Under the pieces are notes generated by a model. The model was not told the DNA's origin. It saw only the letters and a list, made by a program, of their open reading frames with translations, and ran no database searches. A DNA stretch of 64,000 nucleotides from Gari tellinella (taxonomy: Eukaryota; Mollusca; Bivalvia; Cardiida; Psammobiidae): NCBI GenBank assembly GCA_922989275.2, contig OV277868.1, positions 55,426,216 through 55,490,215 on the forward strand, read 5' to 3'. The position numbers and the translations under genes were made by a program. This document shows, piece after piece, positions 21,437 to 33,142 of this stretch (the first letter of the stretch is position 1; each line of letters opens with the position of its first letter).

Positions 21437-22835
21437 GACAGTGCTCCTCCATGTAGCGGCCCTCCCAACAACGGCTCCCTTTTTACAGTGACCTTTTCGT
21501 AGTTCCATAAACTGGACAATTATATCCAACCTATTCACGGCTGCAATGTCGTCTGCTTAAAAATTTCGTCTGCTGTTATATAATGAACATTTTAACAGAC
21601 AAAACGTAATGACGAGTGACAAACAGCTTTAAGGTACTTCGCATATGCGCGTAGTTTCCATACGATTGTTTTGAAAATTGTCATGAAGAATGATAATAGC
21701 CTAAGAAACAATGTGTGTAAATATAGGCAAAATTTATCGTGTGGTTTGTCTTTAAGGTCTTTTTTCTGACAAAAACCTAGAATTTGGATGATTTTATATT
21801 TCTTAAAAATGAATAAAGCTAATGACTATAATTCTCGCCCAATAAGTAGTCCACAACATTCATTACAAGAAAAGCTAAAAACATTTTGAATAAAGGTGTT
21901 CAGAAAGATGTTATCAGCTATTTAAATTTTGCAAAATGCTAAAAAATTGAATTACAAAAAACTGACTCATTCAATGTATATTTGTTTTCATTTTATTCAA
22001 ATATATGGTTGATGAACTAGTCGGTCTGAAACAATTAGAAAATATTACAGTCAGGATTTGTTGTAATAACATATTTTCTTATTAAAATGTGGGATATTTG
22101 TTGTTTAGATATAGTTACCTACCTTAGAATGAAAACTTTGTCATTAAAATGCATTATTATTTATTCATGGACTTGCATACAAGGTTTATTATATTGTTTG
22201 AACATAATTATAATGGGCAATATCGATCTTGAAAAGGTTAGCGTATTGATTAGCTTCAAGGTGTAGCTTTATAGTTCGATCGAATCGTTTACATGTATAC
22301 CGATTTAATTGACTTGTAAGTCATTAAACTAAAACGTACAGGTAAGTGGACATATACTTGGACCGTAAACATCACTAGTACTAATCAACGAAGACTAAAC
22401 ATAACATGTCTCTTGATTACTGCGTTATGGATTGACAAGTCAATAAATCGGACACTAAAAAAAATATTTGGATCGGAAGGGTCTCGAACCTATGACCTTT
22501 GGATTGCTAGTCAACCACTATAGTCATCCACTATACTAACTGCGCTATGAAGGATTATACTAATTTATATCAACATTTCCTTTATATAAATTTTCTAGTA
22601 TAAACACGTACGAAAAAAGTCTGTGTCGTCCAGACGCATATCCGCTCGCCCGCAAGACCTACTTCCGGTAGCGAAAGGCCTTAATCAAGATTAGACGCCG
22701 CGCAACGCGGCGTCTGGTCTGGATTCGAACTGTTTGCAAATGTAAGCTAATTTCCCTCCGTATAACGACTCTTTCCGAACAACGCACACATTGTTTGTCT
22801 CCCATTGGGTGTCGTTGTAGAGAGGGAATGCTGTA
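21437..22835. mobile_element. MITE family F copy 3, split by element T
   Basis: Left GACAGTGCTCCTCCATG and GGCTGCAATGTCGTCTGC, right GTCGTTGTAGAGAGGGAATG CTGTA, matching F copies at 32189 and 39790 in reverse. The hairpin is interrupted: AAACAGCTTTAA is followed by the T element, then TTAATCAAGATTAGACGCCG resumes. Confidence 0.8.
21629..22684. mobile_element. Element T copy 2, inserted in a hairpin with TTAA duplication
   Basis: Starts TTAAGGTACTTCGCATATGC and ends GCGAAAGGCC-TTAA; near-identical to 9233-10274. Removing it and one TTAA restores an uninterrupted family F hairpin, so the TTAA target duplication is visible directly. The tRNA-like segment is at about 22480-22553, with a small duplication containing CCACTATA relative to copy 1. 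Confidence 0.9.
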
Positions 22836-22897
22836 CCATGTTCAGTTAACTATGACTTTTACGATAAATCGGTTACAGCGAGTGTATAAATTGAACA

Positions 22898-23105
22898 TTA
22901 ACGCTTATCTTGCTTAGTTGTCGTCTGCTTCAAATATGTCAAATAATTAAAATCTTCAAATCTGTTTTTGCAATTTAAATCGAAAATAAAACCAGTTTGA
23001 GCATCTTACAGCTTTGATACAAACCAGATGTCACGAGACGTGGTGTCTGATCTGGATCAAAACTGTTTGCAAATGTAAGCCAAATCGCGATTAGCACCAT
23101 TAGTG
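22898..23105. mobile_element. MITE family G copy 2
   Basis: TTAACGCTTATCTTGCTTAG at the left, CAAACCAGATGTCACGAGAC / GTGTCTGATCTGGATC hairpin, right ATGTAAGCCAAATCGCGATT. Confidence 0.6.
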
Positions 23106-23142
23106 CAGCCGATTGGTTGGGTCCGATTGCATCTTAAACTTC

Positions 23143-23212
23143 AAACAGTTCTTCCTCTGATCAGAGGACGAGTTTCTCGGTGATTGGTTTTGATTTAAAC
23201 TGTTGCACGTTA
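23143..23212. repeat. Degenerate hairpin
   Basis: CAAACAGTTCTTCCTCTGAT and GATTTAAACTGTTGC face each other around GAGTTTCTCGG. Confidence 0.45.
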
Positions 23213-23584
23213 ACATCGGTATTAATATAATTAAAGAACACACAGCCAAAAATTGAGAACTGAAAACAGACCACACAATTCTACAAATGAAAGTATTTCC
23301 AATTTGAAATATCACTTTATGTGATCAAAAGTGTATTTGTGGTGAGACATGTATAAGACAGGATGATTCGATCTGTCGGATATATATGTACATCTTTCAC
23401 TTCTGTGTCATAAATCAGTCCAAAAAACATTAACACATTCATTAAAATTGTGTAGTGTACCTTTACCTTTTCACGCCATATTACGCCCTGCTTTAGCAGA
23501 AACCCCTTGTGTTCATAGACGGATAGAGGCCGACTTGACTTGCCGAACAGAAATACTTGATATGCACTTTTGGTTCAAAGTCAG

Positions 23585-23860
23585 ATGAATGACAAAGCCT
23601 GCCTTATTGCAATGCAACGTTGTACAGTCAAAGCACCGTTGTCATCACAGGCTCTGCATCTGAGTTTGGTATACGCTACCAAATACCGGATATAAAATAG
23701 TTACATAAGTGTTTTAGATGCATGTGGGTGTAAACAGCGACTGGCTTTGATCTACACTGTTTGTAATACAATAAGGAAGGTTTTCTCATGACACGGCTCA
23801 TATAATCTCGATAGGGATCGATCCGGTGAGGATAGGGCAAAAGAAGAAAAGTATGCGCTG
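23585..23860. repeat. Repeat family Q copy 1
   Basis: Shares GCACCGTTGTCATCACAGG-like, GAGTTTGGTATACGCTACCA, TTTAGATGCATGTGGGTGT and TTCTCATGACACGGCTCA with 43605-43868. This copy has a shortened hairpin. Confidence 0.65.
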
Positions 23861-24382
23861 AAATGTTTTCAACGCCTTTGGTCACTCGCCAACACGTCTC
23901 TTCTTATCTAGAGGTCTCTTTTATCTGATATGAACTGTAAGTAGCCACATTCAAAAACGAAATTCTTCTCCACCTTGTGTCTGAGTATACAAAGCGATGA
24001 TAAAAATCTGAAAATCCAAGATTCGCTGAAATTTTCTTGAGGATGTTTTATACCGATCATGTTTCTTTAAAGCCGTATGCACAATAATGCCAAAATTTCG
24101 CTTTCTTGAGTAATTTCTATTATTTTTGCAAATACAACAACTGGTTTTCAGTCTGTTTGAAATATGTACTCGGATATTGTAAATGTCAAAGCGAGTATAA
24201 AATAGTGCGACCTTAAAACAGTTTTTGGAAATCGAATGCGCACTATGCAATAATGTAGTTCTTTTCAATTCCATTAATTTTCTCGTTATAGAGTGGTTTT
24301 TTTTCTTTAAATCGTAGTGCGGGTGTTGTTAAAGTCGGTGACTTCTATACCATCGCCAGGTCTGTTACTGTCGGACATACGC

Positions 24383-24610
24383 TTAACCTTTTACCCAACA
24401 GCCTGTTGCTAGTTTTGAAAACAGATTACTACTTAAAGCAGGTTGAAGGCACATTCTGCTTTACGTTCAGCTTGCTTTTAGCTTCCATCTGCTGGGCTAT
24501 AGAAAATACTTCTTATCATACATTTTCATAACTTTATTATTTGGAACTATTTCATCAGTGGAGGAATATTTTAAAGTCGTAAAAAGGCATATTTACGGGG
24601 TAATGGGATA
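24383..24610. mobile_element. MITE family A copy 4, reduced hairpin
   Basis: TTAACCTTTTACCCAACAGC at the left, ATTTACGGGGTAATGGGAT AA at the right. The core hairpin has lost its inner arms and reads GGTTGAAGGCACATTCTGCT. Confidence 0.7.
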
Positions 24611-24895
24611 AGCTCGTTTCAGACCTGGAACAGGATAATCAGGGTAGGGGCTTATGAATGTCTTTAACAAAACCTGTATTTTATTATAATATTCTTTCCA
24701 AATTAAGCGCATATATGCCTAAACCATTACGTCCATTGAAAACTTGCAAAAAGTGGTATCACGGATAGTGCACATGTGTGACCTTAAAAGGGTAACCATA
24801 ACAGCAAAACTAAATTATTTACAACTGGAACATAATTTCTGTTATATAATGAAACGTCACAAACGATGACAATACGATGGCGCAGATATATGGAG

Positions 24896-25628
24896 TTGCG
24901 CACCTCACGTTTGGTTATCGATCAATCTACAATTGATAACTATGCTTTCCTCTTTGGTTGTGCGACGACAGACAGGGCTTAGCACTACATGATGATGTAT
25001 CTCTAAAGTCGTCCTCAACCGGGAGAGATATGTCGGATTTTCGTGCTTTGTTTTTTTCTCTTTCTCTGTCGTACCTTGAACCCATCCATGTCTTACAGTT
25101 ACTCGTGACTACGGACTAGTCGCTCGAGTACAATTTGACCGTTTCCATAGTGGGTTATTTTTCCCATGTTACTTGTAATCTTCTTGTCATAGAAATTTTG
25201 TTAGATGTTTTACATGTATTTACTTACTGTGTTGGCGGTCTTTTTGGTTGTAAGGTTGTGGAACAAGGTTCATATTTTATGTACACTGTTCGTCTTTATA
25301 GGTGAATATAGGAGATAAGAGTGAGGTTGGGCGCCCCTTAACCCAGGTTTAACTCCCCCAGTGGTTATTAATGGTTAATTTATAAAGTAATAATTAATTG
25401 CTACTGACCGTACCAAGGCGGGCTTCTATGTTCACTTTGCTTTATGTTTGTCTTGCGTGTTGTTTTCTCTTTAGTGTGTAGATGAAGGAATGGTATTGCG
25501 CGCGTGTGTGTGTGTGTGCGTGTGTATGTGTGTGTGTTTGTTATGGTATGACTGTGTGTGTGTTCTGCTTGAGAGGTGGGTGTATTGTTTGTGTTGCGTT
25601 TCCTGCTTGAGTTTTCGTATTTATTTGA
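24896..25628. repeat. Repeat R2 copy 2
   Basis: Matches 10624-11368 from TTGCGCACCTCACG to GTTTTCGTATTTATTTGA, with a longer TG tract and a deletion of about 30 bp relative to copy 1. Confidence 0.75.
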
Positions 25629-25968
25629 CGTCATTTTGACATAATGTTATTGCTCTTGGGTCAAACCATTGCACAATTTTACATGTGTTTATAAAGTATT
25701 TCCCCCTTGAAAGCGATCTGTTTATAGAAGCGTTATAGTATTTAATCAAGGTAGGAAGACATAATAATCAATTATCATCATGTATTTCAAATTTCCGTTA
25801 AGATATGACAATTTGAGTCTACTGATATAGGTTGTCCGTAATATATAACATGTATAGTTTGAAAACAAAATCCGCCAGAAAGATATTTCACAACAGGTCG
25901 GAGATGAAGTGCATGCTTTACATGGTGAATATTTACATTGTAGCTAAATGCAAATGTTATATCTAAAG

Positions 25969-26223
25969 TACAGTAGAGAAAATGTTATCCTATCCTTTCC
26001 AAATAAACGCGTTTACGCTAAAACTATTACTTCCTATGCAAAACATTTGGAGCCAGATCAGACGCCGGGTAACCCGGCGTCTGATCAGGCTCCAAACTGT
26101 TTGCCACTCAATTTAAAATGAGTATTAGAATTGTCAAAAAGTTGTCAATTTCTCCATTTTAATGCGATGCGTTTGCGTTTCGTTTGCGTTTAAACGGGAA
26201 AGAAAAACGTTTTCTCCACTGTA
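25969..26223. mobile_element. MITE family C copy 3
   Basis: TACAGTAGAGAAAATGTTAT at the left, GAAAAACGTTTTCTCCACTG-TA at the right. Perfect hairpin GGAGCCAGATCAGACGCCGG / CCGGCGTCTGATCAGGCTCC apart from one mismatch. Confidence 0.85.
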
Positions 26224-26402
26224 TAAGAAATAAACGTTTTCCGTCAATGAATGGTGCAAGTTGAACCACTTGTATCCAGCCAGGCATAGAATATAGAGCA
26301 TCAGTTTCAAGTTACAACTCGAGTTTTAGTTAATATTTTGCATTTTATTAATCTCAAGCACCGGAAGGCGAACCCCATTGGCAAAATATTTATTATTAGA
26401 AT

Positions 26403-26653
26403 TACAGTAAAGAAAACGTTATTCATTCCCGTTTAAACACAAACGAATCACAAACGCAAAGCACTAAAATGTAGAAAATAACAACATTTTGACAATTCTA
26501 ACTTTTTATTTTGATCTGAGTGGCAAAGAGTTTGGAGCCTGATCAGACGCCGGGTTACCCGGCGTCTGATCTGGCTCCAAACTGTTTGCAATGGAAATAA
26601 TAGTTTAAGCGTAAACGCGTTCATAGGAAAAGAATAACATTTTCTCCACTGTA
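26403..26653. mobile_element. MITE family C copy 4, opposite orientation
   Basis: TACAGTAAAGAAAACGTTAT and ATAACATTTTCTCCACTG-TA; same hairpin core as copy 3, internal landmarks reversed. Separated from copy 3 by 180 bp. Confidence 0.85.
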
Positions 26654-26833
26654 GCTGAAAAAGTATTTCACAAAAAACGTGTTTGTATAATTACGGTATC
26701 CCTAATGATAGCCACAGAGAACTTCCGACTTTGCAACGGTTCTATTGGCTTACGTGTCGCAGGATTGGTTGTTTTTTAATGGTGATTTTGATCTCATGTA
26801 TATACTCTGGGGGCAAATGGGGTCTGCCGTGCA

Positions 26834-26847
26834 CCCCCCCCCCCCCC
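26834..26847. repeat. Poly-C run (14 C)
   Basis: Fourteen consecutive C, just before a copy of repeat P, whose conserved part has CCATGGCAACCCCCCATTTT. The run length may vary or be a sequencing artefact. Confidence 0.9.
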
Positions 26848-27560
26848 GACTTTCCATGGCAACCCCCCATTTTTTGTTATGATGACCAATACCTGAAAAA
26901 TCATCCACATTACAGTCAGTTTTTGTCCTAAACATATAAAACTGGTACCAAATTAAAGATAAGACATTGGGCTTTCATATCCAATTAATGTTTACTAAAT
27001 ATCTTATTTGCATATTCAAGAATATTAATGTTAACATTAAAAAAAGTGGAAAAATGAAAAAATAACGTAAACATTTAACTTTTTTATCCTACAAGTATCA
27101 GAAATCAACTTCAAATGTAGTTTAAAAGGATAACAAAATCATCGGAAAACAAAATATTTAACTTAAGTACCAAAAACTTAACTTTAAGTAATTCATTTTA
27201 ATTTTTTCAATGGCAACCCCCCAATTTTGCGTTATAAGAGCAATGCCTACAATCGTCCGTATCACAGTACGTTTTGGTACTTAAGATATAAATATTGTAC
27301 CAAATGGAAGATATTACAAAGTGTGGTATTAAATTTTGCTTATACATTGAAATTATCTAAATATGTTACTGAAAGGTTAATTTTTGTCCTCAAGTTAAAT
27401 ACTATATTTTCTGAGGACTTTGTCATCGTTTTAAAATGCATTTGCAGTTGTTTACTGTTATTTGAATGCTAAAAAGTGAAAAATTTAAGTTATTTCTATA
27501 CATTTTCTACTATTTTTAATGTGCTCATTAATATTCATGAGTATGCAAATTAGGTAATTT
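26848..27560. repeat. Repeat P, two degenerate units
   Basis: Two blocks each with a CAATGGCAACCCCCCA-like start, CAATACCTGAAAAATC ATCCAC, AAACTGGTACCAAAT, and an ATTTGCATATTCAAGAATAT TAAT segment. Unit length is roughly 350 bp. The same units are at 43995-45470 and 46440-47080. Confidence 0.65.
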
Positions 27561-27634
27561 CAATGTATAAGCACAAACTAAATCCACAGTTTGACACTCG
27601 GTTTGAAATGTTTTCAGTCATACTGCCTTATCTT

Positions 27635-28070
27635 TTTAACTTTGAAACGACATTGCAGACAACAAAATTGAAGCAGACGACAGTAAAACGGTGAAGGGGT
27701 AAAACTCTTACGAATACGTTGGCAGTGAAAGGGATAAATCAACTCCTTGAAATCAACTCACGTCATTATCTCATCTCCTCAGTCATCGGCGCTATTTGAC
27801 ATATTCAGTGTGGCAGTGTCGTAAAATTAAACTCAGTCATTCTTAATGAAATCGAACCGATGACGGTCAATGTTAATTTTTCCCAATAAACGCGTTTATG
27901 TTTAATCTTCATGTCAATTGCAAAAGGTGTAGAGCAAGAATAGATGCCGGTAGCCAGCATCCATAAGCTCCACACTATGCACCAGTCATGTTAAAATAAA
28001 TAATCTATATAACCACTGTCATTTTCTGCGTTTGGTTTCTTTTACACGAACAAGTATAACGCCTTCTTCA
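27635..28070. repeat. Family D fragment and degenerate family C element
   Basis: 27635-27702 holds AAGCAGACGACAGTAAAACG and GTGAAGGGGTAAA (D end). About 27876-28070 holds CCCAATAAACGCGTTTATGT and a weak hairpin of family C. Confidence 0.5.
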
Positions 28071-28852
28071 CAGCGTTACGCGGCGTGCGATCAGAATCCT
28101 ATTTGTTTGAATAGGCGCCTTTATGCGATATTAGTAGAGAAGGGACTCAACTATAACATATGTTAGAACATCCATTCTGATGTCGTCTATGCTTGTGTCT
28201 AACAGTTGGCAAACGGTGTCTAATCTGCATCGAAAATACCAGTGTTTCGCAAAATTCAAGATTCAAAAGTTTTATTGTAACTTTATGTTTCTCGTTACAT
28301 ACAAAATATATAAACACACATTACAACATGACAAGATATTGTTAGAATATAAACAATGTAACCGAATCACATAAACAAATTTGTAATTCAACGATGTAAT
28401 CTGTATGAACTTGTATGACACATTTAAGAGGCTGAGCTCTATACATGTATGGGTGTATTATACCCATATATATTTGCACTTAAATTCCAAGTTTTGCCAG
28501 TTTAAACAAAAAACGTAAGAACCGACACCGATTTCGCCAATACGACATATATGAAGCAGCCGACCACTCCACATTCTAAGGGCCCAGGTGACGCCTGATT
28601 TGATTCGTCACTCTTTGCTAACCCGCTTTTTTCTCTAGCACAAACGTGGTGAATTAACGTCTTCATGGTTGTACAAATTCGCCCGTATCTTTCAGAATTT
28701 TAACCCTTTCGTTACCAATATGAGGGTAAAAACCACCTAACACAGCCGTTTAAACAACATCGTTGGCTTAAAATTATCGCTCGTTTTTTGTTTTCTACTC
28801 AGATAGATAAATTTATTTCGGTAAAAAATATACATAAAATGACAATGCATAA
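28071..28852. other. Unassigned intergenic sequence
   Basis: A short GTTACGCGGCGTGCGATCAG hairpin arm near 28074 is the only repeat landmark. No coding homology found. Confidence 0.4.
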
Positions 28853-29801
28853 TTAAGGGTGTATCCAACCCATAAGCGATTTTTTCAAAGTATCAAACTT
28901 TTTTTCTATCATTGTTTTTTTGGAAGAGCTATTTATGATGAATGACAAAATGGGAAACAAATATATGGTGGTGTCCTTTTTTTTTTTTAACTACAGCGAT
29001 TTGAAAAAGCTATGTCAAATGTGGACTTTTTCTCTCAAATTTTACCCATTCAGGGTACAAGCTTCAGTAAAATCTATTTCAAAACAAAACAAACATGGTA
29101 ATGTGGGTTTTCATTATTTATTTCATGTCTATGGTGGTATTTTCACATATAGAAACCAAATTTAGACAAAGCAGGCACTAGGTTTGAACAATATGGATCC
29201 TCGAATATCAAAAATATGCTTTTTATAGGGCCTGATTTTATAAGTTTTTTTTATTTTATAAAAAAAAAGTAAAAAAAAGTTTGAAATAGTTCTAGTATTA
29301 AACTGTTTCTTATATTCTACCAAATAAAAGCCAATGCTAAGGCAGTTCAAAATATGAAAAGAAATTGAAAGGTCAGTGTTGAAAAGTTTTAGTTATTAAA
29401 GTAAAAAGAGTTATCTCCCCTTACAAAATTTACAAAAAAGTACCATATCAATGATATTTAGAGCTTTATAAATTTCACATTTGGTGCCTGTTTTCTCTTA
29501 AAGTAGTTTTTGTATGAAGACATACTACCATAGATAGGAAATAGATAACACAAAACCAAATAATCATGTTTGTTTTCATTTAAAATGGAGTTTATTGAAG
29601 CGGGCTGTTTGAAAAGGACAAAATAAGAGAAAGTGGGTGGGGTAAATTTTACATGGCCATGGAGCCAACTGTTGTTCACCAAAATGTACACTTTTTCTAT
29701 TTTTTCATTCATCTTAAATAGCTCTTCAATACAAAACCACCATAAAGTGTTTTCATATACTTTGAAAATTTCTTAAATTCGTGACATTGATACACCCTTA
29801 A
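28853..29801. mobile_element. Element L: 949-bp foldback element at TTAA
   Basis: Bounded by TTAAGGGTGTATC and GATACACCCTTAA, a 13-bp perfect terminal inverted repeat that includes TTAA. The two halves are imperfect inverted copies of each other: the GGAAGAGCTATTTATGATGA and ATATATGGTGGT region on the left is mirrored by CATCTTAAATAGCTCTTC and AAAACCACCATAAAG on the right. The small frames inside are by-products of this symmetry. Purine-rich ends after TTAA recall Kolobok-type elements (from memory). Confidence 0.85.
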
Positions 29802-29923
29802 AGCAAATGAATAAGAGCCATGCAATGCGTACTAGATACCATCTTCATTATTTCCATTATGGTCCTTGATTCAAGTGGCAAAAGTGTCACAGTATTATTA
29901 TAGAGGATATTGAATGAGTGTGT

Positions 29924-29999
29924 TGTCAGTCGTGAATTTATATCATTTGGCGAGCAACATATCATTTTATCCAACGAGTTCGATAAATTCACGACTGAA
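29924..29999. repeat. Short inverted repeat
   Basis: CAGTCGTGAATTTAT and GATAAATTCACGACTG are exact inverses apart from one base, with about 45 bp between them. Confidence 0.7.
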
Positions 30000-30867
30000 A
30001 ACACACGAATTTGATATCCTGTTTATCGAATAAACACCATGTGACACGAAAATCCGAACGGTCTTACTTTCACTTTTGCCCTCGGCTCTTAGGAAAACGA
30101 TTCGTTAAAGGCGTTATTCGGTTTTATTCATCCGTAGATAAAACACCTATCAAACTAAAATAAAGAAAATCAACATCAATGTGTTGTGAAAAGACTTCTC
30201 TGATACCATATTCAAATTTTAGATTAGTATTTAATTTAAGACTGTTCTAATTTACTAAAAATGATCATTTGACATTTGGAATCTAGTTTCGTTTTCAAAA
30301 TAACGTCGTTATAGCAACACGACGTCATTATCATTCTAACGTCAAATAAATTTGAAAAACTGTCTGAGTCACTGTTAATAAAAGAACAACTCTACGTAGC
30401 CTAATTTGCAGCCTGAGTTTGCGGGACTGCTCGGGAGAATGGTTTTAGGACAATTGGAAATGTTTCAATACCAAGTGTTGATCTAAGTTTATCTATATTC
30501 TCTTAGCTTATTTACAGTCGGCGTAGTAGTACAGTATTTTGGTGATTCGAAAATGAGTATAAAATATATGCCCAGTGGGCCGTACGATTTTTACGGCCCT
30601 CTATATTTTGCACGATTATGCGATAAAAATAAATATCACAGATAGTATCTTAAATTAAAACTACTACAAAAACATCATTGAAATCAAATTTCTACACATT
30701 TAACTTAATACACATTTTAGAAATTTATTGTAAAACATGTTTTGGTTAAGAAATATGAATGTGAGTGCAACAAGTTTGGTCATTATTAAACGGCATCTCA
30801 TCTGAATCCAACCTGTTCATTATCCAATATGTTAGTGTTTTAGAGCCTGGCAGCGAAAGGGTTACAA
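30000..30867. other. Unassigned low-copy intergenic sequence
   Basis: No repeat landmarks, coding similarity or RNA signals recognised apart from TTAAACGGCATCTCATCTGA, a hairpin-arm remnant near 30785. Confidence 0.4.
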
Positions 30868-31111
30868 TACAGTGGAGAGGATGTTATTCTTTCTCGTTGA
30901 AATGAAACGAAACGCAAACGTAATGAACTAAACTTAAGACAATGACAACGTTTTGAAATGTTTAACTATATATTTAAATCTAAGTGGCAAACAGCTTAAA
31001 GCCTGATCAGGCGCCAGGTCACATCTGATCTTGCTCCAAACATTTTGCATCGGAAATAATAATTTTTCGCGTAAACAGGAATTTTGATAACATTGCATTC
31101 CCTCCACTGTA
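30868..31111. mobile_element. MITE family C copy 5
   Basis: TACAGTGGAGAGGATGTTAT at the left and GCATTCCCTCCACTG-TA at the right; degenerate hairpin AGCCTGATCAGGCGCCAGG / CATCTGATCTTGCTCC. Confidence 0.75.
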
Positions 31112-31353
31112 TACATGTATCAGCTAGATCTACTTACGTTTTGCTCATTGCTGCAGAGTTCTTTCTATATGTTGTAAAGACGTCTGTTCTAAATTCGTTT
31201 ATGCCCAATACCGCACGGCTATAAGTATTACATAAAACTGCTCATTGAAATACGGGGTTTCAATCATGACGCTACAGGCGAGATCATCGGACCATGTAAC
31301 CATTCACACATACAATCATTATTTCATTTACCGACAATCCAAAACCAAGATAC

Positions 31354-31588
31354 GAGGGCTCGTTTTACGAAACGTCCTAAGACAAGTACGGTCATTTTTT
31401 CTAAAATTCTCAATAATTACTTATTTCTCCATCTAATCCTGTAGTGTAGAACCTCTTTGCAATCATCCTGGAAAAACGATTCCAAAGATATGTCACAATA
31501 CAGGATTAAATGGAGAAATAAGAAATTAGATGTATTTTAAAGTTTCGACTTGCAACCATATTCGTCAAACGTGTCGTAAGACGGGCCC
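31354..31588. mobile_element. Family E copy 2
   Basis: AGGGCTCGTTTTACGAAACG at the left, CGTGTCGTAAGACGGGCCC at the right, with the facing AACGATTCCAAAGATATGTC interior. Confidence 0.75.
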
Positions 31589-31679
31589 GTGGAAACTTAT
31601 TTCAGATACACTAGGGTGCTTAATGCAGGATACAGGTAGGAAGCTCCTATCCTTTTCCGACCCGTGTTCATACTACATG

Positions 31680-31929
31680 TACAGTAGATAAGACGTTGTT
31701 TTGTCTAACAAATGCGTTTACGCAAAATCTTTTATTTCCTTAGCAAACAGATTGAAGCTAATTCAGTTGCTTGGTAACCCGGCGTCTGATCAGGCTACAA
31801 ACTGTTTGCCACTCAGATTAATATGAAAAGTCAGAGTTGTCAAATAACTATCATTTTCTACATTTTAGTGCAATGCGTTTGCATTTCGTGTGAGTTTAAA
31901 CGGGAAAAATAACTTTTTCACAAAATGTA
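31680..31929. mobile_element. MITE family C copy 6, degenerate
   Basis: TACAGTAGATAAGACGTTGT, then AACCCGGCGTCTGATCAGGC (right hairpin arm intact, left decayed) and TGCAATGCGTTTGCATTTCG. Confidence 0.7.
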
Positions 31930-31956
31930 CCTTAAATAAAATATGCTTAAACTAAA

Positions 31957-32181
31957 CCCTTTCCCGCATAGAAGCAGAAAAATCTCTATTACGACCACTA
32001 CATGGGGTATCTTTTCGAAATTAAAGATAGGTGGCTGCTTAAAGAAGGGTGACAGTAAAGTAGAAAGTAGAAAGCTCCTATAGATTTCTACTTAACTGTC
32101 ATCTTTTTTAAAACTGCTACATGTACCTGTATTAAATTATATAAATAAGCGTAATCGGTTGTATTAGAGAGGTTTTACTAC
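31957..32181. mobile_element. MITE family M copy 2
   Basis: Contains CTCTATTACGACCACTACA, a hairpin around AGAAAGCTCCTATAG with AAGAAGGGTGACAGTAAAG / AACTGTCATCTTTTTTAAAA arms, and a GTATTAGAGAGGTTTTACTACAG right end. Related to 33143-33352. Confidence 0.6.
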
Positions 32182-32188
32182 AGTATAT

Positions 32189-32549
32189 TACAGCGATCCC
32201 TCTCTACGATAACACTCAATGGGAGACATAAAATATGTTCGTTGTTCGGAGGGAGTCGTTGTAGGGAGGGAATTTAACTCACGTTTGCAAACATCTTGAA
32301 TTCAGATCAGACGCCGTGTAACGCGGCGTCTGATCTGGATTCGAGCTGTTTGTCACTCGTCATTACGGTTTTTTTCTGTCAAAATTTCAATTTTGAGAAA
32401 AACAGCAGACGACACTTTTCAGCAAACGATATTGCAGTGCCTGCTCAGTAAAAGCGTTAGACATAATTGTCGTGTTTAGGGATCGTGACGGGGTCGTTGT
32501 AAGGAGGGAGTCGTTGTTTAGAGGGCCGTTGAAGGGAGGGAACACTGTA
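32189..32549. mobile_element. MITE family F copy 1 (TA-ended)
   Basis: TACAGCGATCCCTCTCTACG at the left and TTGAAGGGAGGGAACACTG-TA at the right, so TA/CAGT-type ends as in Tc1/mariner elements. Hairpin GAATTCAGATCAGACGCCGT / GCGGCGTCTGATCTGGATTC. Confidence 0.8.
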
Positions 32550-32621
32550 ATATCTTTTCAGGCGTTTACCATGCCCTGTTGAAGAGGCACAAAGCTATCC
32601 TTCATCCTGGCAGATAACAGC

Positions 32622-32826
32622 TTAACCCTTATCCTGCGCTGATGTCGTCTGCTTCGACATTGTCGTCTGCAACGTTCGTTAAATTTAAATTTATACATTT
32701 TTTAAGTAAAGAAAAGAGTGTCAAACAGTTTGGATCGTGATCAGACACCGCGTTACGCGGTGTCTGATCTGGATCTAAACTGTTTGCAAAATTCAATAAA
32801 GTCGCGACCAGCAGGCAAAGGATTAA
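32622..32826. mobile_element. MITE family G/D (TTAA-ended)
   Basis: TTAACCCTTATCCTGCGCTG at the left, GACCAGCAGGCAAAGGATTAA at the right, hairpin GGATCGTGATCAGACACCGC / GCGGTGTCTGATCTGGATC. Confidence 0.75.
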
Positions 32827-32912
32827 AGGAGACTGAAAGTATACCAGAAAATATTCCACTATAAGCAACATAGTGTTACTTAAACTGAAAACAAGCTATT
32901 CATGAGCGAAAT

Positions 32913-33129
32913 GGTTAACCCGCGGGAGTTTGCTACTTTACCCAGAGTACGATGGTTTTTGTAAAACAGTTTGAACACTTAACGTAACGCGGCATCTGAT
33001 CAGGGTCAAAACTGTTCAACTCTCAGTTTCACATGTCTGAAGTTATAATACCTAAATGTCAAAAATAAAAAAAGTAAAAGCTGATGACGGAATTTTTAAA
33101 CTAATGACGTTCTGGCAGTGAGGAGGTTG
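32913..33129. mobile_element. MITE family D, inverted copy
   Basis: TTAACCCGCGGGAGTTTGCT, TTACCCAGAGTACGATG, a hairpin with a damaged left arm and CGGCATCTGATCAGGGTC right arm, end TGACGTTCTGGCAGTGAGGA. Confidence 0.65.
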
Positions 33130-33142
33130 AGCAATTATACAG

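Noticed and set aside
25401..25634. His/Thr-rich minus-strand frame
   Set aside because: Produced by the TG microsatellite of repeat R2; copy 1 of R2 does not keep it.
26683..26935. Pro- or Gly-rich frames over the poly-C run
   Set aside because: Low-complexity translation of 14 C; no homology and repeat P context.
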